Assembly: GCF_028548455.1 (NCBI RefSeq)
Contig: NZ_JAQQLF010000004.1
Coordinates: forward strand, 62,001 to 126,000
Length of the DNA stretch: 64,000 nt
Origin: Vogesella aquatica
Lineage (GTDB): Bacteria; Pseudomonadota; Gammaproteobacteria; Burkholderiales; Chromobacteriaceae
Direction of reading: 5' to 3'
The position numbers and the translations under genes are program-made. Below the pieces are notes generated by a model. It saw only the letters and a list, made by a program, of their open reading frames with translations, was not told where the DNA came from and did not search any database. Positions 9,298 to 18,638 of this stretch are shown one piece after another. The first letter of the stretch is position 1, and the number at the start of each line of letters is the position of its first letter.

Positions 9298-10359
9298 ATG
9301 GCGATCTTGGTAACCGGCGGTGCCGGCTTTATTGGTGGCAACTTTGTGCTGGACTGGTTGGCCGCACACGATGAAACCGTGGTCAATCTGGACAAGCTGA
9401 CTTACGCCGGTAATCTGCAGACGCTGGCCAGCCTGCAGGGCAACCCGCGGCACGTATTTGTGCAGGGTGATATCGGCGACCGCGAGCTGGTGGCCGGTTT
9501 GCTGGCGCAATACCAGCCGCGTGCCGTGCTGAACTTTGCCGCCGAAAGCCACGTGGATCGTTCCATTCATGGCCCGGGTGATTTCATCCACACCAATGTG
9601 CTGGGCACGTTCAACTTGCTGGAATCGGTACGCGCCTACTGGGGTGAACTGCCAGCTGCGGAAAAGCAGGCGTTCCGTTTCCTGCACGTGTCCACCGACG
9701 AGGTGTACGGTACGCTGTCGCCGCAAGACCCGCCGTTTGCCGAACACAACCGCTACGAGCCCAACAGCCCTTATTCGGCCAGCAAGGCAGCCAGCGACCA
9801 TCTGGTACGCGCCTGGCACCATACCTACGGCCTGCCGGTGCTGACCACCAATTGCAGCAACAACTACGGCCCTTATCACTTTCCCGAAAAACTGATTCCG
9901 CTGGTCATCCTCAATGCCCTGGCCGGCAAGCCGCTGCCTATCTACGGCGACGGCCAGCAGGTGCGCGACTGGCTGTACGTGAAGGACCACTGCAGCGCCA
10001 TCCGCCGCGTGCTGGCAGCAGGCAAACTGGGCGAAACCTATAACGTGGGTGGCTGGAACGAAAAAACCAACCTGGGCGTGGTACGCAGCATTTGTGGCCT
10101 GCTGGACGAGCTGCGCCCGCGCACCGACGGCCAGCCCTACGCCAGCCAGATTACCTATGTGCAAGACCGCCCCGGTCACGATCGCCGCTACGCCATCGAC
10201 GCCCGCAAACTGGAGCGCGAGCTGGGCTGGCTGCCGGCAGAAACTTTCGATAGCGGCATCCGCAAGACGGTGCAGTGGTATCTGGACAATCAGCACTGGG
10301 TGGCCGGCGTGACCAGCGGCAGCTACCGCGACTGGCTGAGCCAGCAGTACGGCGCCTAA
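9298..10359 (+). CDS. rmlB: dTDP-glucose 4,6-dehydratase
   Basis: Second step of dTDP-L-rhamnose synthesis, NAD-dependent dehydration of dTDP-glucose. The 353-residue short-chain dehydrogenase-type protein begins with the Rossmann motif [11 protein letters not shown]. It has the STDEVYG segment with catalytic Asp/Glu and the [10 protein letters not shown] (YxxxK) catalytic pair, then [15 protein letters not shown]. All are standard RmlB landmarks. It opens an rmlBDAC cluster with almost no gaps. Unlike many O-antigen loci, no glycosyltransferases follow in this window. Confidence 0.97.
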   Translation: MAILVTGGAGFIGGNFVLDWLAAHDETVVNLDKLTYAGNLQTLASLQGNPRHVFVQGDIGDRELVAGLLAQYQPRAVLNFAAESHVDRSIHGPGDFIHTNVLGTFNLLESVRAYWGELPAAEKQAFRFLHVSTDEVYGTLSPQDPPFAEHNRYEPNSPYSASKAASDHLVRAWHHTYGLPVLTTNCSNNYGPYHFPEKLIPLVILNALAGKPLPIYGDGQQVRDWLYVKDHCSAIRRVLAAGKLGETYNVGGWNEKTNLGVVRSICGLLDELRPRTDGQPYASQITYVQDRPGHDRRYAIDARKLERELGWLPAETFDSGIRKTVQWYLDNQHWVAGVTSGSYRDWLSQQYGA

Positions 10360-10361
10360 GC

Positions 10362-11255
10362 ATGACAACACGCATCCTGATTACCGGCAGTAGCGGCCAG
10401 GTAGGCTTCGAGCTGAAGCGGGCGCTGGCGCTGCAAGGCGAGCTGATCTGCCCGCCACGGCAGGCGTTTGACCTTGCACAGCCTGCCAGCCTGGCCGCTG
10501 CGTTAGATAGCTGGCAGCCCGACATCATCGTCAACCCGGCGGCCTACACGGCTGTAGATCGGGCAGAAGACGAGCCGGCGCTGGCGCAGGCCATCAATGC
10601 CGACGCGGTGGCGGTGATGGCGCAGTGGGCGGCGGCGCACCACGCGTTGCTGCTGCATTACTCCACCGATTACGTGTTTGACGGTGATAAAACGGGTGCC
10701 TGGCGCGAAGACGATGCGGCCAAGCCGCAGTCGGTGTACGGCAGCAGCAAATGGCAGGGCGAGCAGGCGGTGCGTGCCAGCGGCTGCCGCCATTTCATCC
10801 TGCGTACCTCGTGGGTGGCCGGTATCTATGGCCAGAACTTCCTGAAGACCATGCTGCGCCTGGCTGCGAGCCGCGACAGCCTGTCGGTGGTGGCCGACCA
10901 GTTCGGTGCGCCCACGCCAGCCAGCCTGCTGGCCGACGTGGCGGCCAACCTGGTGCAGCGTACCCGCAGTACACAGGGTCAGCCTTACGGCACCTACCAC
11001 GTGGCGGCACAAGGGCGCACCAGCTGGCACGAGTACGCCAGCTATGTGATCGCGCTGGCACGTGAGGCCGGCTGGCCACTACAGTTGGCCGCGGCACCAC
11101 AGGCCATCCCCGGCAGTGCCTACCCGCAAAAGGCCCGCCGCCCAGCCAATTCGCAGCTGGATTGCAGCAAGCTGATGCAGGCTTTTGACCTGCAATTGCC
11201 GCACTGGCAGCCGGCGGTGAAACAGATCTTCGATACGCTGGATAATCTCAAATGA
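10362..11255 (+). CDS. rmlD: dTDP-4-dehydrorhamnose reductase
   Basis: Last step of dTDP-L-rhamnose synthesis, NAD(P)H reduction of dTDP-4-keto-rhamnose. The protein is 297 residues from the ATG two bases after the rmlB stop. [12 protein letters not shown] is the Rossmann loop, [10 protein letters not shown] the catalytic Thr/Asp segment, and YGSSKWQGE the YxxxK pair. The open frame extends 29 codons into rmlB but that part is not family-like. Its stop overlaps the rmlA start (ATGA), indicating coupled translation. Confidence 0.96.
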   Translation: MTTRILITGSSGQVGFELKRALALQGELICPPRQAFDLAQPASLAAALDSWQPDIIVNPAAYTAVDRAEDEPALAQAINADAVAVMAQWAAAHHALLLHYSTDYVFDGDKTGAWREDDAAKPQSVYGSSKWQGEQAVRASGCRHFILRTSWVAGIYGQNFLKTMLRLAASRDSLSVVADQFGAPTPASLLADVAANLVQRTRSTQGQPYGTYHVAAQGRTSWHEYASYVIALAREAGWPLQLAAAPQAIPGSAYPQKARRPANSQLDCSKLMQAFDLQLPHWQPAVKQIFDTLDNLK

Positions 11256-12142
11256 GCACAAAAGCACGCAAAGGCATCATCCTGGCCGGTGGTTCCGGCA
11301 CCCGGTTGTACCCGGCTACCTTGGCGGTGAGCAAGCAGCTACTGCCGATCTACGACAAGCCGATGATCTATTACCCGCTCAGCACGCTGATGCTGGCGGG
11401 TATCCGCGAGATTCTGGTCATTTCCACGCCGCAGGACACACCGCGTTTCCAGCAGCTGCTGGGTGACGGCAGCCAGTGGGGCATCCGCCTTGAGTACACC
11501 GTGCAGCCTAGCCCGGATGGCCTGGCGCAGGCATTTATCCTGGGCGAGTCGTTTCTGGATGGCGCGCCGTCGGCGCTGGTGCTGGGGGACAATATTTTTT
11601 ATGGGAATGATTTCCAGAAGCTGCTGCGCCGCGCCAGCAGCCAGACCCACGGCGCCACCGTGTTTGCCTACCATGTCAACGACCCGGAACGTTACGGCGT
11701 GGTGGCCTTCGATAGCGATGGTCACGCCGTGAGCATCGAGGAAAAACCAGTGCAACCGAAGTCGAACTACGCGGTTACCGGTCTGTATTTTTACGATGAG
11801 CAGGTAGTGGATATTGCCAAGTCCATCAAACCCTCGCACCGTGGCGAGCTGGAAATCACCGATGTCAATGCCACCTACCTGCAGCAGGGCAAGCTGGATG
11901 TGCAGACCATGGGCCGTGGCTATGCCTGGCTGGATACCGGTACCCACGAGTCCATGCTGGAAGCCAGCCAGTTCATCGCCACGGTGGAAAATCGCCAGGG
12001 CCTGAAAGTGGCGTGTCTGGAAGAAATCGCCTTCGCGGCCGGCTGGATCGATGCGACCCAGGTTGAAAGGTTGGCCGCACCGCTCAAGAAGAACGCCTAC
12101 GGCCAGTATTTGCTGGGCATGCTGCGTCAGGTGCAACGTTAA
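11252..12142 (+). CDS. rmlA: Glucose-1-phosphate thymidylyltransferase
   Basis: First step of dTDP-L-rhamnose synthesis, joining dTTP and glucose-1-phosphate. The 296-residue protein starts with [22 protein letters not shown], the nucleotidyltransferase signature (GGxGTRL...K), followed by [24 protein letters not shown] and [14 protein letters not shown] are also diagnostic for RmlA. The ATG overlaps the rmlD stop by 4 bases. A small hairpin (12162-12185) follows before rmlC. Confidence 0.97.
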   Translation: MSTKARKGIILAGGSGTRLYPATLAVSKQLLPIYDKPMIYYPLSTLMLAGIREILVISTPQDTPRFQQLLGDGSQWGIRLEYTVQPSPDGLAQAFILGESFLDGAPSALVLGDNIFYGNDFQKLLRRASSQTHGATVFAYHVNDPERYGVVAFDSDGHAVSIEEKPVQPKSNYAVTGLYFYDEQVVDIAKSIKPSHRGELEITDVNATYLQQGKLDVQTMGRGYAWLDTGTHESMLEASQFIATVENRQGLKVACLEEIAFAAGWIDATQVERLAAPLKKNAYGQYLLGMLRQVQR

Positions 12143-12202
12143 GCGGTTTTACCTACTTATTAGGCTGCGGCGAAAGTCGCAGCCTGTTTCCTCGGTTGTC
12201 AT

Positions 12203-12751
12203 ATGAACATCATCGATACCATTATTCCCGACGTCAAAATCATTGAACCCAAGGTCTTTGGCGATGAGCGTGGCTATTTCTACGAAAGCTTCAGCCAGCG
12301 TCTGTTCGACGAAGCAGTAGGGCATCACGTTGACTTCGTACAGGACAACCACAGCCGTTCGGCGCGCGGTGTGCTGCGCGGCCTGCATTACCAGCTGCCC
12401 CCGTTTGCGCAGGGCAAGCTGGTGCGTTGCACTGTGGGCGAGGTGTTTGATGTGGCGGTGGATATCCGCCGCAGTTCGCCCACCTTCGGCCACTGGCTAG
12501 GCGTACACCTGTCGGCCGAAAACAAGCGCCAGCTGTGGATTCCTGCGGGGTTTGCCCACGGTTTTGTCACCCTTAGCGAACACGCCGAGTTTCTGTACAA
12601 GACCACGCAGTACTACGCGCCCAGCCACGACCGCGGTATCTTGTGGAATGATCCGGCCATTGGTATTGCCTGGCCGGATGCCGGCGCGCTGCAGCTATCC
12701 GGCAAAGACCAGATACAGCCTTTACTGGCAGCGGCCGAGCTGTTTGATTAA
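12203..12751 (+). CDS. rmlC: dTDP-4-dehydrorhamnose 3,5-epimerase
   Basis: Third step of dTDP-L-rhamnose synthesis. The 182-residue cupin-type epimerase has RSARGVLRGLHYQ with the catalytic His region, and IPAGFAHGFVTLSE, the second conserved block. It completes rmlBDAC, after a 60-bp gap with a GC hairpin (arms 12162-12169 and 12178-12185, no strong T run) that might tune rather than stop transcription. A two-component system follows after 126 bp with no visible terminator between. Confidence 0.96.
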   Translation: MNIIDTIIPDVKIIEPKVFGDERGYFYESFSQRLFDEAVGHHVDFVQDNHSRSARGVLRGLHYQLPPFAQGKLVRCTVGEVFDVAVDIRRSSPTFGHWLGVHLSAENKRQLWIPAGFAHGFVTLSEHAEFLYKTTQYYAPSHDRGILWNDPAIGIAWPDAGALQLSGKDQIQPLLAAAELFD

Positions 12752-12877
12752 GCGCGGCTAAATAGCGCGCCTGCTCCTGCGCTGCCCGGTTTTGCTCGCG
12801 GTGCCGCTGCAAATCCTCCTCATGGTGACCGTTTGGCGCTATCGTTACGCCTTGCATTGCTCTCGCAAGGATTTTCC

Positions 12878-13558
12878 ATGAAGCTTCTGATTGCCGAAGA
12901 CGACGCCGTGCTGGCCGACGCGCTGTTGACGCGGCTGGACCGGCTGGGCTTTAGCACCACCCACGCTGCCGATGGCCTGCTGGCGCAGCAGCTGTTGCTG
13001 GCCGAGGCGTTTGACGCCGTGATTCTGGATATCGGCCTGCCCGGCCTGGACGGCTTGCAGGTATTGCGTAATGTGCGTGTGCATAAACCGGCCTTGCCCA
13101 TTCTCATTCTCACCGCGCTGGACAGCATGGAAGACCGTGTGGCCGGGCTGGACGCAGGGGCTGATGATTATCTGGTCAAGCCGTTCGAGTTTCCCGAGCT
13201 GGAAGCACGCATCCGCGCCTTGCTGCGCCGCCACCGTGTGGTGGAGGCCGTACGCGACGAGCTGTATTTTGCCGGCCTGCGCCTGGACCGTGCCGGCCAG
13301 CGCGTCTGGGCCGGCGAGCAGGCGCTGGACTTGTCGGCGCGCGAGCTGCAGCTGATGGACATCCTGATGACCAACGGCGAGCGGGTGGTGACCAAAGAGC
13401 AGATTGCCGGCGAGTTGGCCGCAGACGGCGAAGAGGTCGGCGTGAACGCGGTAGAAGTCTACGTGCACCGCCTGCGCAAAAAGCTGGATGGTTGCGGTGT
13501 GGGTATCCGGGCGGTACGCGGCCTGGGTTATCTGCTGGCGGCCACCGACGACGCCTGA
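12878..13558 (+). CDS. OmpR-family response regulator (TctD-like)
   Basis: Cytoplasmic DNA-binding regulator, partner of the histidine kinase directly downstream. The 226-residue protein has a receiver domain (about 1-115) with acidic pocket EDD at 7-9, phospho-acceptor Asp51 in ILDIGLPGLDGL, and the LVKPFE Lys, then a winged-helix domain ending in VRGLGYLL. GCAAGGA precedes the ATG at 12878; the earlier in-frame ATG at 12833 is less likely. The receiver and kinase pair resemble TctD/TctE; because gtsABCD follows, a role in sugar-transport control is my inference. Phased CTTAC repeats upstream of gtsA (15150-15187) are a possible binding site. Confidence 0.88.
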   Translation: MKLLIAEDDAVLADALLTRLDRLGFSTTHAADGLLAQQLLLAEAFDAVILDIGLPGLDGLQVLRNVRVHKPALPILILTALDSMEDRVAGLDAGADDYLVKPFEFPELEARIRALLRRHRVVEAVRDELYFAGLRLDRAGQRVWAGEQALDLSARELQLMDILMTNGERVVTKEQIAGELAADGEEVGVNAVEVYVHRLRKKLDGCGVGIRAVRGLGYLLAATDDA

Positions 13559-13587
13559 CCCTGGCTGCGGCCAACCCTGGAGCTGCC

Positions 13588-14997
13588 ATGTCCCGCCCCC
13601 GCGAGCTTTCCCTGCGCCGCCAGCTACTGATGTGGCTACTGCTGCCCCAGCTGGTCTTGTGGCTGTCGGCCGCATTTCTGGCCTACAACATGGCGCTGGT
13701 GTACACCAGTGAAGTCATCGATCGTACGCTGGCCAAGTCCAGCAGCGCACTGGCGCGCCAGGTCAAACCGTTTGGTGGCGGTTTCTATGTGGATTTCCCG
13801 CGCGCGGCGCGCGATATTCTGGAGCAAGACCCGGATGACCGCGTGCACTATATGGTGAGCTCGCCACCCGAGGCGTTCTTGCTGGGCGAGCCTGCCATGC
13901 CGCGCCCGCCTGCTGGTGTGGCTGCTAAAGCTGGAGACAGCTTTTTTTACAACGCCCGCATGAAAGGCATGGAGGTGCGCGTTGCGGCGCAGTACTTGCT
14001 GGCCGGTACCGAAGAGCGGCCGCAGCTGATGCTGGTACAGGTTGCCAAAAGCCGTGCACTGAATGCCGAGCTGGCGCGCAAGATTCTGGTAGACATGGGT
14101 CTGCCACTATTGGGCCTGATGCTGCTGACCAGCGTGCTGGTATGGGGTGGCATCAGCCGTGGCCTGTCACCGCTACGCAGCCTGCGTCGCCGCGTGGAAG
14201 ACTGCAGCGCCCGTGACCTGGCCCCCATCGAGATAGAAAACGCCCCCAACGAAGTGCGTTCGCTGACTACCGCCATCAACAGCCTGCTGGACGAGGTGCA
14301 CGGCCAGGTAGCACAGCAGCGGCGCTTTATTGCTGATGCCGCGCACCAGCTGCGCACGCCGCTGGCGGGCCTGAAGTCGCAAACCGAGCTGGTGCGTGCC
14401 GAGCTGCGCGAGGCTCAGCCAGATCTGCCACTGCTGAGCCGCCAGCTGGCGCAGGTAGAAACCAGCGTGGCGCGCTCCATCCGGCTGGTAAACCAGCTAT
14501 TGGCGCTGGCACGCGCCGAGCCCGAGGCGGGTCTGACGCTGCAAACGCTGGATTTGGCCCAGTTGGTGCGCGAGGTGACGACAGAGGCGGTACCCCGCGC
14601 GCTGAGCGCCCGGATCGACCTGGGTCTGGAAGCCGAAGCAGGCAGCATGATGATCCGCGGTCATGCCGGTTTGCTGCGCGAGCTGCTGGCCAACCTGCTG
14701 GATAACGCCGTGCAGTACACCGGCCCCGGTGGCGAGGTAACGGTGTTGCTGCAGCGTCGTGGCCACAGTGTGTACCTGGCGGTGCAAGATAATGGCCCCG
14801 GCATCCCCCTGGCCGAGCGCGAACGCGTGTTCGAGCGCTTCTATCGTGGCAGTGCCGAGGGCAAGGGCAAGGGTTGCGGCCTGGGCCTGGCCATCGTGCA
14901 GGAGATTGCGCGCCGTCACGGCAGTCAGCTTCTGCTAGGCGATACGCCCGGTGGCGGGCTGAGTGCCAGCCTGCAGCTGGCGCTTGTGCCGGCCTAG
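13588..14997 (+). CDS. Sensor histidine kinase (TctE-like)
   Basis: Inner-membrane kinase, 469 residues. A first membrane segment lies at about residues 12-35, then a periplasmic stretch like the two-component sensor-kinase N-terminal domain of TctE. A second membrane segment follows (MGLPLLGLMLLTSVLVWGG) and then a HAMP-like linker. The phospho-acceptor His is in FIADAAHQLRTPLAGL. ATPase boxes are NLLDNAVQYTG, DNGPGIPLAERERVFERFYRG and GCGLGLAIV, so it looks catalytically complete. It starts 29 bases after the regulator; one decamer copy occupies that gap. Ligand unknown; TctE senses tricarboxylates, but the neighbours here are sugar-uptake genes. Confidence 0.88.
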   Translation: MSRPRELSLRRQLLMWLLLPQLVLWLSAAFLAYNMALVYTSEVIDRTLAKSSSALARQVKPFGGGFYVDFPRAARDILEQDPDDRVHYMVSSPPEAFLLGEPAMPRPPAGVAAKAGDSFFYNARMKGMEVRVAAQYLLAGTEERPQLMLVQVAKSRALNAELARKILVDMGLPLLGLMLLTSVLVWGGISRGLSPLRSLRRRVEDCSARDLAPIEIENAPNEVRSLTTAINSLLDEVHGQVAQQRRFIADAAHQLRTPLAGLKSQTELVRAELREAQPDLPLLSRQLAQVETSVARSIRLVNQLLALARAEPEAGLTLQTLDLAQLVREVTTEAVPRALSARIDLGLEAEAGSMMIRGHAGLLRELLANLLDNAVQYTGPGGEVTVLLQRRGHSVYLAVQDNGPGIPLAERERVFERFYRGSAEGKGKGCGLGLAIVQEIARRHGSQLLLGDTPGGGLSASLQLALVPA

Positions 14998-15038
14998 CGG
15001 CGATGGCGCGGTGCCTGGTCTGCACTGTAGTCGTGTAG

Positions 15039-15066
15039 TTGACACACTAGATGTCCCCCTTATGGT
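15039..15066 (+). promoter_or_regulatory. Candidate sigma-70 promoter upstream of gtsA
   Basis: A perfect -35 TTGACA (15039-15044) is 16 bases from TATGGT (15061-15066, 4 of 6 to TATAAT). Orientation fits gtsA, leaving a leader of about 240 bases. An alternative -10 is TATAGT at 15198-15203. Confidence 0.4.
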
Positions 15067-15149
15067 GCGCTGCAATAGCTGCGCCATGCCCCGTATCTGC
15101 TTGATTTGCCTGAATGTCATGCTGCCCTGCGTACCGGCCTGGTGCAAAA

Positions 15150-15187
15150 CTTACATCTTTCGCACTCAAAACTTACACAATACTTAC
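15150..15187 (+). promoter_or_regulatory. Helically phased CTTAC direct repeats (candidate response-regulator site)
   Basis: CTTAC occurs at 15150-15154, 15172-15176 and 15183-15187, that is 22 and 11 bases apart. The first two lie in identical AAAACTTACA words. Spacing by one or two turns of the helix is typical of tandem OmpR/PhoB-type binding, and a TATAGT -10-like hexamer starts 11 bases after the last repeat. The regulator gene lies two genes upstream. Confidence 0.6.
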
Positions 15188-15314
15188 GGCTTGCGGCTAT
15201 AGTTCAGCCAACTGCCAAGGCGCTGAGGAGAACAGCGCCTGCGGTTAAGCCAATAATCCGCCGCCAGGCATGGCCGGCAAGGCGGAAAGACGCATCACAA
15301 TCATGGAGATGAAC

Positions 15315-16559
15315 ATGAAGCTGAAAAGCCTGACCCTGGCCGTAATGGCCGCTACCCTGTTGCCCGCTGCTGCTTTTGCCGGTGATGTGGAAGTACTGCA
15401 CTGGTGGACTTCCGGTGGCGAAGCCAAATCGGCTGCCGAGCTGAAAAAAATGATGACCGCCAAAGGTCACGCCTGGAAAGATTTCGCTGTCGCCGGTGGT
15501 GGTGGTGACAACGCCATGACCGCACTGAAAACCCGCGTGGTATCCGGCAACCCGCCAACCGCCGCCCAGATCAAGGGCCCGGCCATCCAGGAATGGGGTG
15601 CTGAAGGCGTGCTGGCTGACATCGATGCTGTGGCTAAAGCCGGCAACTGGGACAAGCAGCTGCCAGTGGTAGTCAGCAATGTGATGAAGTACAAAGGCAA
15701 ATACGTCGCCGCTCCGGTCAACGTACACCGTGTGAACTGGCTGTGGGTGAACCCGGAAGCCTTCAAGAAAGCCGGTGCGACCGTACCGAAAACCTGGCCG
15801 GAATTCTTTGCAGCTGCCGACAAGCTGCAAAAAGCCGGTATCCAGCCGGTGGCCCATGGCGGCCAACCTTGGCAGGACGCCACCCTGTTTGAATCGGTAG
15901 CCCTGGGTGTGGGTGGTGCCGATTACTACAACAAGGCTTTTGTCAAACTGGACAAAGCCACGCTGGCCGGCCCGACTACCGTGAAGGTGTTCGAGACCAT
16001 GGCCAAGATCAAGACCTATATCGATAAAGGTGCTGCCGGCCGCGACTGGAACCTGGCGACTGCCATGGTGATCAACGGCAAGGCCGGTATGCAGTTCATG
16101 GGTGACTGGGCCAAAGGCGAATTCACCGCCGCCGGCAAAGTACCGGGCAAAGACTTCATCTGTACCGATGCCCCGGGTACCCAGAACGCCTTTACCTTCA
16201 ACATCGACTCCATGGCCATGTTCCAGCAGAAATCGCCTGCTGCGGTGAAAGCCCAGGCTGACCTGGCTGCCACCATCATGAGCCCGGCCTTCCAGGAAGT
16301 GTTCAACCTGAACAAGGGTTCCATCCCGGCCCGCCTGGATACCCCGATGGGCAAGTTTGACGACTGCGCCAAGAAGTCCAGCTTCGACATGAACGCGGCA
16401 GCCAAGAGCAACAAGCTGGTACCAAGCTTTGCGCACAAGATGGCCATGCCTTCCGCTACCGAAGGTGCCATGGTGGACGTGATCTCGCAGTTCATGAACT
16501 CGAGCATGACCCCGGCGCAAGCTACCGAGCGTCTGGCCAAGGCCGGCGCCGTACGCTAA
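15315..16559 (+). CDS. gtsA: Glucose/sugar ABC transporter, periplasmic binding protein
   Basis: Periplasmic family-1 solute-binding protein, 414 residues. An N-terminal signal peptide (MKLKSLTLAVMAATLLPAAA, then FAG) precedes the mature start DVEVLHWWTSGGEAKSA. That and the following AVAGGGGDNAM and GNPPTAAQIKGP segments closely recall Pseudomonas GtsA, the glucose-binding protein. GGAG at 15305-15308 sits six bases before the ATG at 15315, so this start is preferred over the in-frame ATGs at 15270, 15303 and 15309. Permease and ATPase genes follow. A hairpin behind the stop probably protects this cistron, giving an excess of binding protein. Confidence 0.92.
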   Translation: MKLKSLTLAVMAATLLPAAAFAGDVEVLHWWTSGGEAKSAAELKKMMTAKGHAWKDFAVAGGGGDNAMTALKTRVVSGNPPTAAQIKGPAIQEWGAEGVLADIDAVAKAGNWDKQLPVVVSNVMKYKGKYVAAPVNVHRVNWLWVNPEAFKKAGATVPKTWPEFFAAADKLQKAGIQPVAHGGQPWQDATLFESVALGVGGADYYNKAFVKLDKATLAGPTTVKVFETMAKIKTYIDKGAAGRDWNLATAMVINGKAGMQFMGDWAKGEFTAAGKVPGKDFICTDAPGTQNAFTFNIDSMAMFQQKSPAAVKAQADLAATIMSPAFQEVFNLNKGSIPARLDTPMGKFDDCAKKSSFDMNAAAKSNKLVPSFAHKMAMPSATEGAMVDVISQFMNSSMTPAQATERLAKAGAVR

Positions 16560-16565
16560 GCACCG

Positions 16566-16591
16566 CCGCCCTGCTGCCAGCAGCAGGGCGG
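16566..16591 (+). other. Intercistronic hairpin gtsA-gtsB
   Basis: A perfect 11-bp GC-rich stem (16566-16576 with 16581-16591, loop CCAG) starts seven bases after the gtsA stop and has no T run. This is the arrangement seen after malE-type genes, where a hairpin stabilises the upstream message. Confidence 0.7.
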
Positions 16592-16740
16592 TTGCCTGAT
16601 GTTGCGCACAGGCCGGCGTGCCCGGCCTGTTCCTGCCCCCCTATCCGTCTAGCCACCATGCTGCGCCCCGCGGCAGGGTAGCTTGCGGCCAACTGCCGGG
16701 CAGAGCGCGTGTTTACCGACCGAGACAGCAAGGAATACAC

Positions 16741-17643
16741 ATGTCTGCCTCCCCCTCTCAAGGCCGCCTCAGCGCACTGGCCGACCGCTGGCTACCCAAG
16801 CTGGTGCTGTCGCCTACGCTGGCCGCCAGCCTGATCTTCGTCTACGGCTTCATTGCCTGGACGGGGTGGCTATCTTTTACCGAATCCCGCCTGATGCCGC
16901 GTTACGACTGGGCAGGCCTGCTGCAATACCAAGCCTTGTTTGAAAACGAGCGCTGGTGGACCGCTGCGGCCAACCTGGGCATTTTTGGCAGCCTGTTCAT
17001 TCTGTTCTGTCTGCTGGTGGGCCTGCTGATGGCCGTGCTGCTGGACCAGAAAATCCGCGCCGAAGGTGCGTTGCGCACCATCTACCTGTACCCGATGGCA
17101 TTGTCCTTCGTGGTAACGGGTACCGCGTGGAAATGGATGCTGAACCCGGACATGGGCCTGCAAAAGGTGATGAACGACCTGGGTTTTGCCAACTTTACTT
17201 TCGACTGGCTGGTGAACCCGGACATGTCCATCTACACCGTGGTGATTGCCGGTGTGTGGCAAAGCTCGGGCTTCGTGATGGCGCTGTTCCTGGCCGGCCT
17301 GCGCGGCATTGACGATTCCATCATCAAGGCTGCCCAGGTAGACGGCGCCAGCCTGCCTACCATCTATCGCCGTATCCTGATCCCCAGCCTGCGCCCGGTG
17401 TTCTTCAGCGTGCTGCTGATCCTGTCGCACATTGCCATCAAGAGCTTCGACCTGGTGATGGCGCTGACCGGCGGCGGCCCCGGTACCTCGTCCGACGTAC
17501 CCGCCATCTTCATGTACCAGTTTGCCTTTACCCGTGGCCAGCTGGGCCAGGGTGCCGCTTCGGCCATGATGATGCTGTTCACCATCGTCGCCGTCCTCGT
17601 CCCGCTGATGTATATGGAAACAAGGAGTGCCAAACGTGTTTAA
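16741..17643 (+). CDS. gtsB: Sugar ABC transporter permease
   Basis: Inner-membrane subunit of the Gts importer, MalF-type, 300 residues with about six hydrophobic segments (first at about residues 22-45). The EAA loop that docks to the ATPase reads KAAQVDGASLPTIYRRILIP. AAGGAA lies 11 bases before the ATG at 16741; the longer open frame to 16618 has no membrane or family features. It overlaps the gtsC start by 8 bases. Confidence 0.92.
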   Translation: MSASPSQGRLSALADRWLPKLVLSPTLAASLIFVYGFIAWTGWLSFTESRLMPRYDWAGLLQYQALFENERWWTAAANLGIFGSLFILFCLLVGLLMAVLLDQKIRAEGALRTIYLYPMALSFVVTGTAWKWMLNPDMGLQKVMNDLGFANFTFDWLVNPDMSIYTVVIAGVWQSSGFVMALFLAGLRGIDDSIIKAAQVDGASLPTIYRRILIPSLRPVFFSVLLILSHIAIKSFDLVMALTGGGPGTSSDVPAIFMYQFAFTRGQLGQGAASAMMMLFTIVAVLVPLMYMETRSAKRV

Positions 17644-18634
17644 TTCTGCAAAAAACACGGCTGTGCAGCCCGATAGCGGCGTTGCGCGCTGCTCGGGGTC
17701 TCGCCGTACTCCATGTACTGTCTCGACCCCTGCGCTGCGGGCGCCTGGCTCTCGAACCGCACAGGCCGGTTTTGTCCTGTTACCCAACCTCACCGTTGGC
17801 CGCGCGCTGGTGTACGCCGCGCTGCTCCTGATGGCCATTTACTACCTGCTGCCGCTGTACGTGATGCTGACCACCTCGTTCAAGAGCCTGGACGACATCC
17901 GCGCCGGCAATATGCTGTCGCTGCCGCAAGCCTGGCAGGGCGGGGCGTGGGTGAAAGCCTGGGCCGAGGCTTGCACCGGGGTGGAATGCAACGGCATGCA
18001 GGGCTTCTTCTGGAACTCCATCAAGATGACGCTGCCGGCCGTCGCCATCTCCACCATCCTGGGGGCGGTAAACGGCTACGTGGTATCGATGTGGCGTTTC
18101 CGTGGCTCCGACGCGCTGTTCACCATGCTGCTGGTGGGCTGCTTCATCCCGTTCCAGGTGGTACTGCTGCCGATGGCGCAGGTGCTGGGCATGCTGGGTA
18201 TCGCCAATACCACCACCGGCCTGGTGCTGGTGCACGTGGTGTACGGCACCGCGTTTACCACGCTGTTCTTCCGTAACTTTTACATCACCGTACCGGACGA
18301 GCTGGTGAAAGCCGCCCGTATCGACGGCGCCGGCTTCTGGACGATTTTCCTGCGCATCCTGTTGCCGATCTCCGGCCCGATCTTCGTGGTGTGCATCATC
18401 TGGCAGTTCACCCAGATCTGGAACGACTTCCTGTTCGGCGTGGTATTCGCCAGCGGCGAAGCCCAGCCCATTACGGTGGCGCTGAACAACCTGGTGAACA
18501 CCTCTACCGGGGTGAAGGAATACAACGTGGACATGGCCGCAGCCATTATTGCTGCGCTGCCGACTCTGTTTGTTTACATGGTTGCTGGCCGCTACTTCGT
18601 GCGTGGCCTGACAGCCGGTGCTGTGAAAGGTTAA
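17636..18634 (+). CDS. gtsC: Sugar ABC transporter permease with unusual N-terminal extension
   Basis: MalG-type inner-membrane subunit, 332 residues from a GTG at 17636 that has a perfect AAGGAG eight bases upstream inside gtsB. The EAA loop is KAARIDGAGFWTIFLRILLP. Relatives are usually about 275-285 residues and begin close to the first membrane helix, here VGRALVYAALLLMAIYYLLP. This protein carries roughly 50 extra N-terminal residues rich in Ser, Thr, Pro and Arg with several Cys. The DNA encoding them (17690-17750) holds a GGGGTC...GACCCC inverted repeat. It may be a real cytoplasmic tail or a small insertion. Confidence 0.88.
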   Translation: MFNSAKNTAVQPDSGVARCSGSRRTPCTVSTPALRAPGSRTAQAGFVLLPNLTVGRALVYAALLLMAIYYLLPLYVMLTTSFKSLDDIRAGNMLSLPQAWQGGAWVKAWAEACTGVECNGMQGFFWNSIKMTLPAVAISTILGAVNGYVVSMWRFRGSDALFTMLLVGCFIPFQVVLLPMAQVLGMLGIANTTTGLVLVHVVYGTAFTTLFFRNFYITVPDELVKAARIDGAGFWTIFLRILLPISGPIFVVCIIWQFTQIWNDFLFGVVFASGEAQPITVALNNLVNTSTGVKEYNVDMAAAIIAALPTLFVYMVAGRYFVRGLTAGAVKG

Positions 18635-18638
18635 TGCG

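Larger units (their letters stand above)
14998..15314. other. Gene-free 317-bp region upstream of gtsA
   Basis: Contains a sigma-70-like promoter at 15039-15066 and three phased CTTAC repeats at 15150-15187 followed by TATAGT at 15198-15203. I see no open frame here with family similarity. It most likely carries the control region of the gtsABCD operon. Confidence 0.7.
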
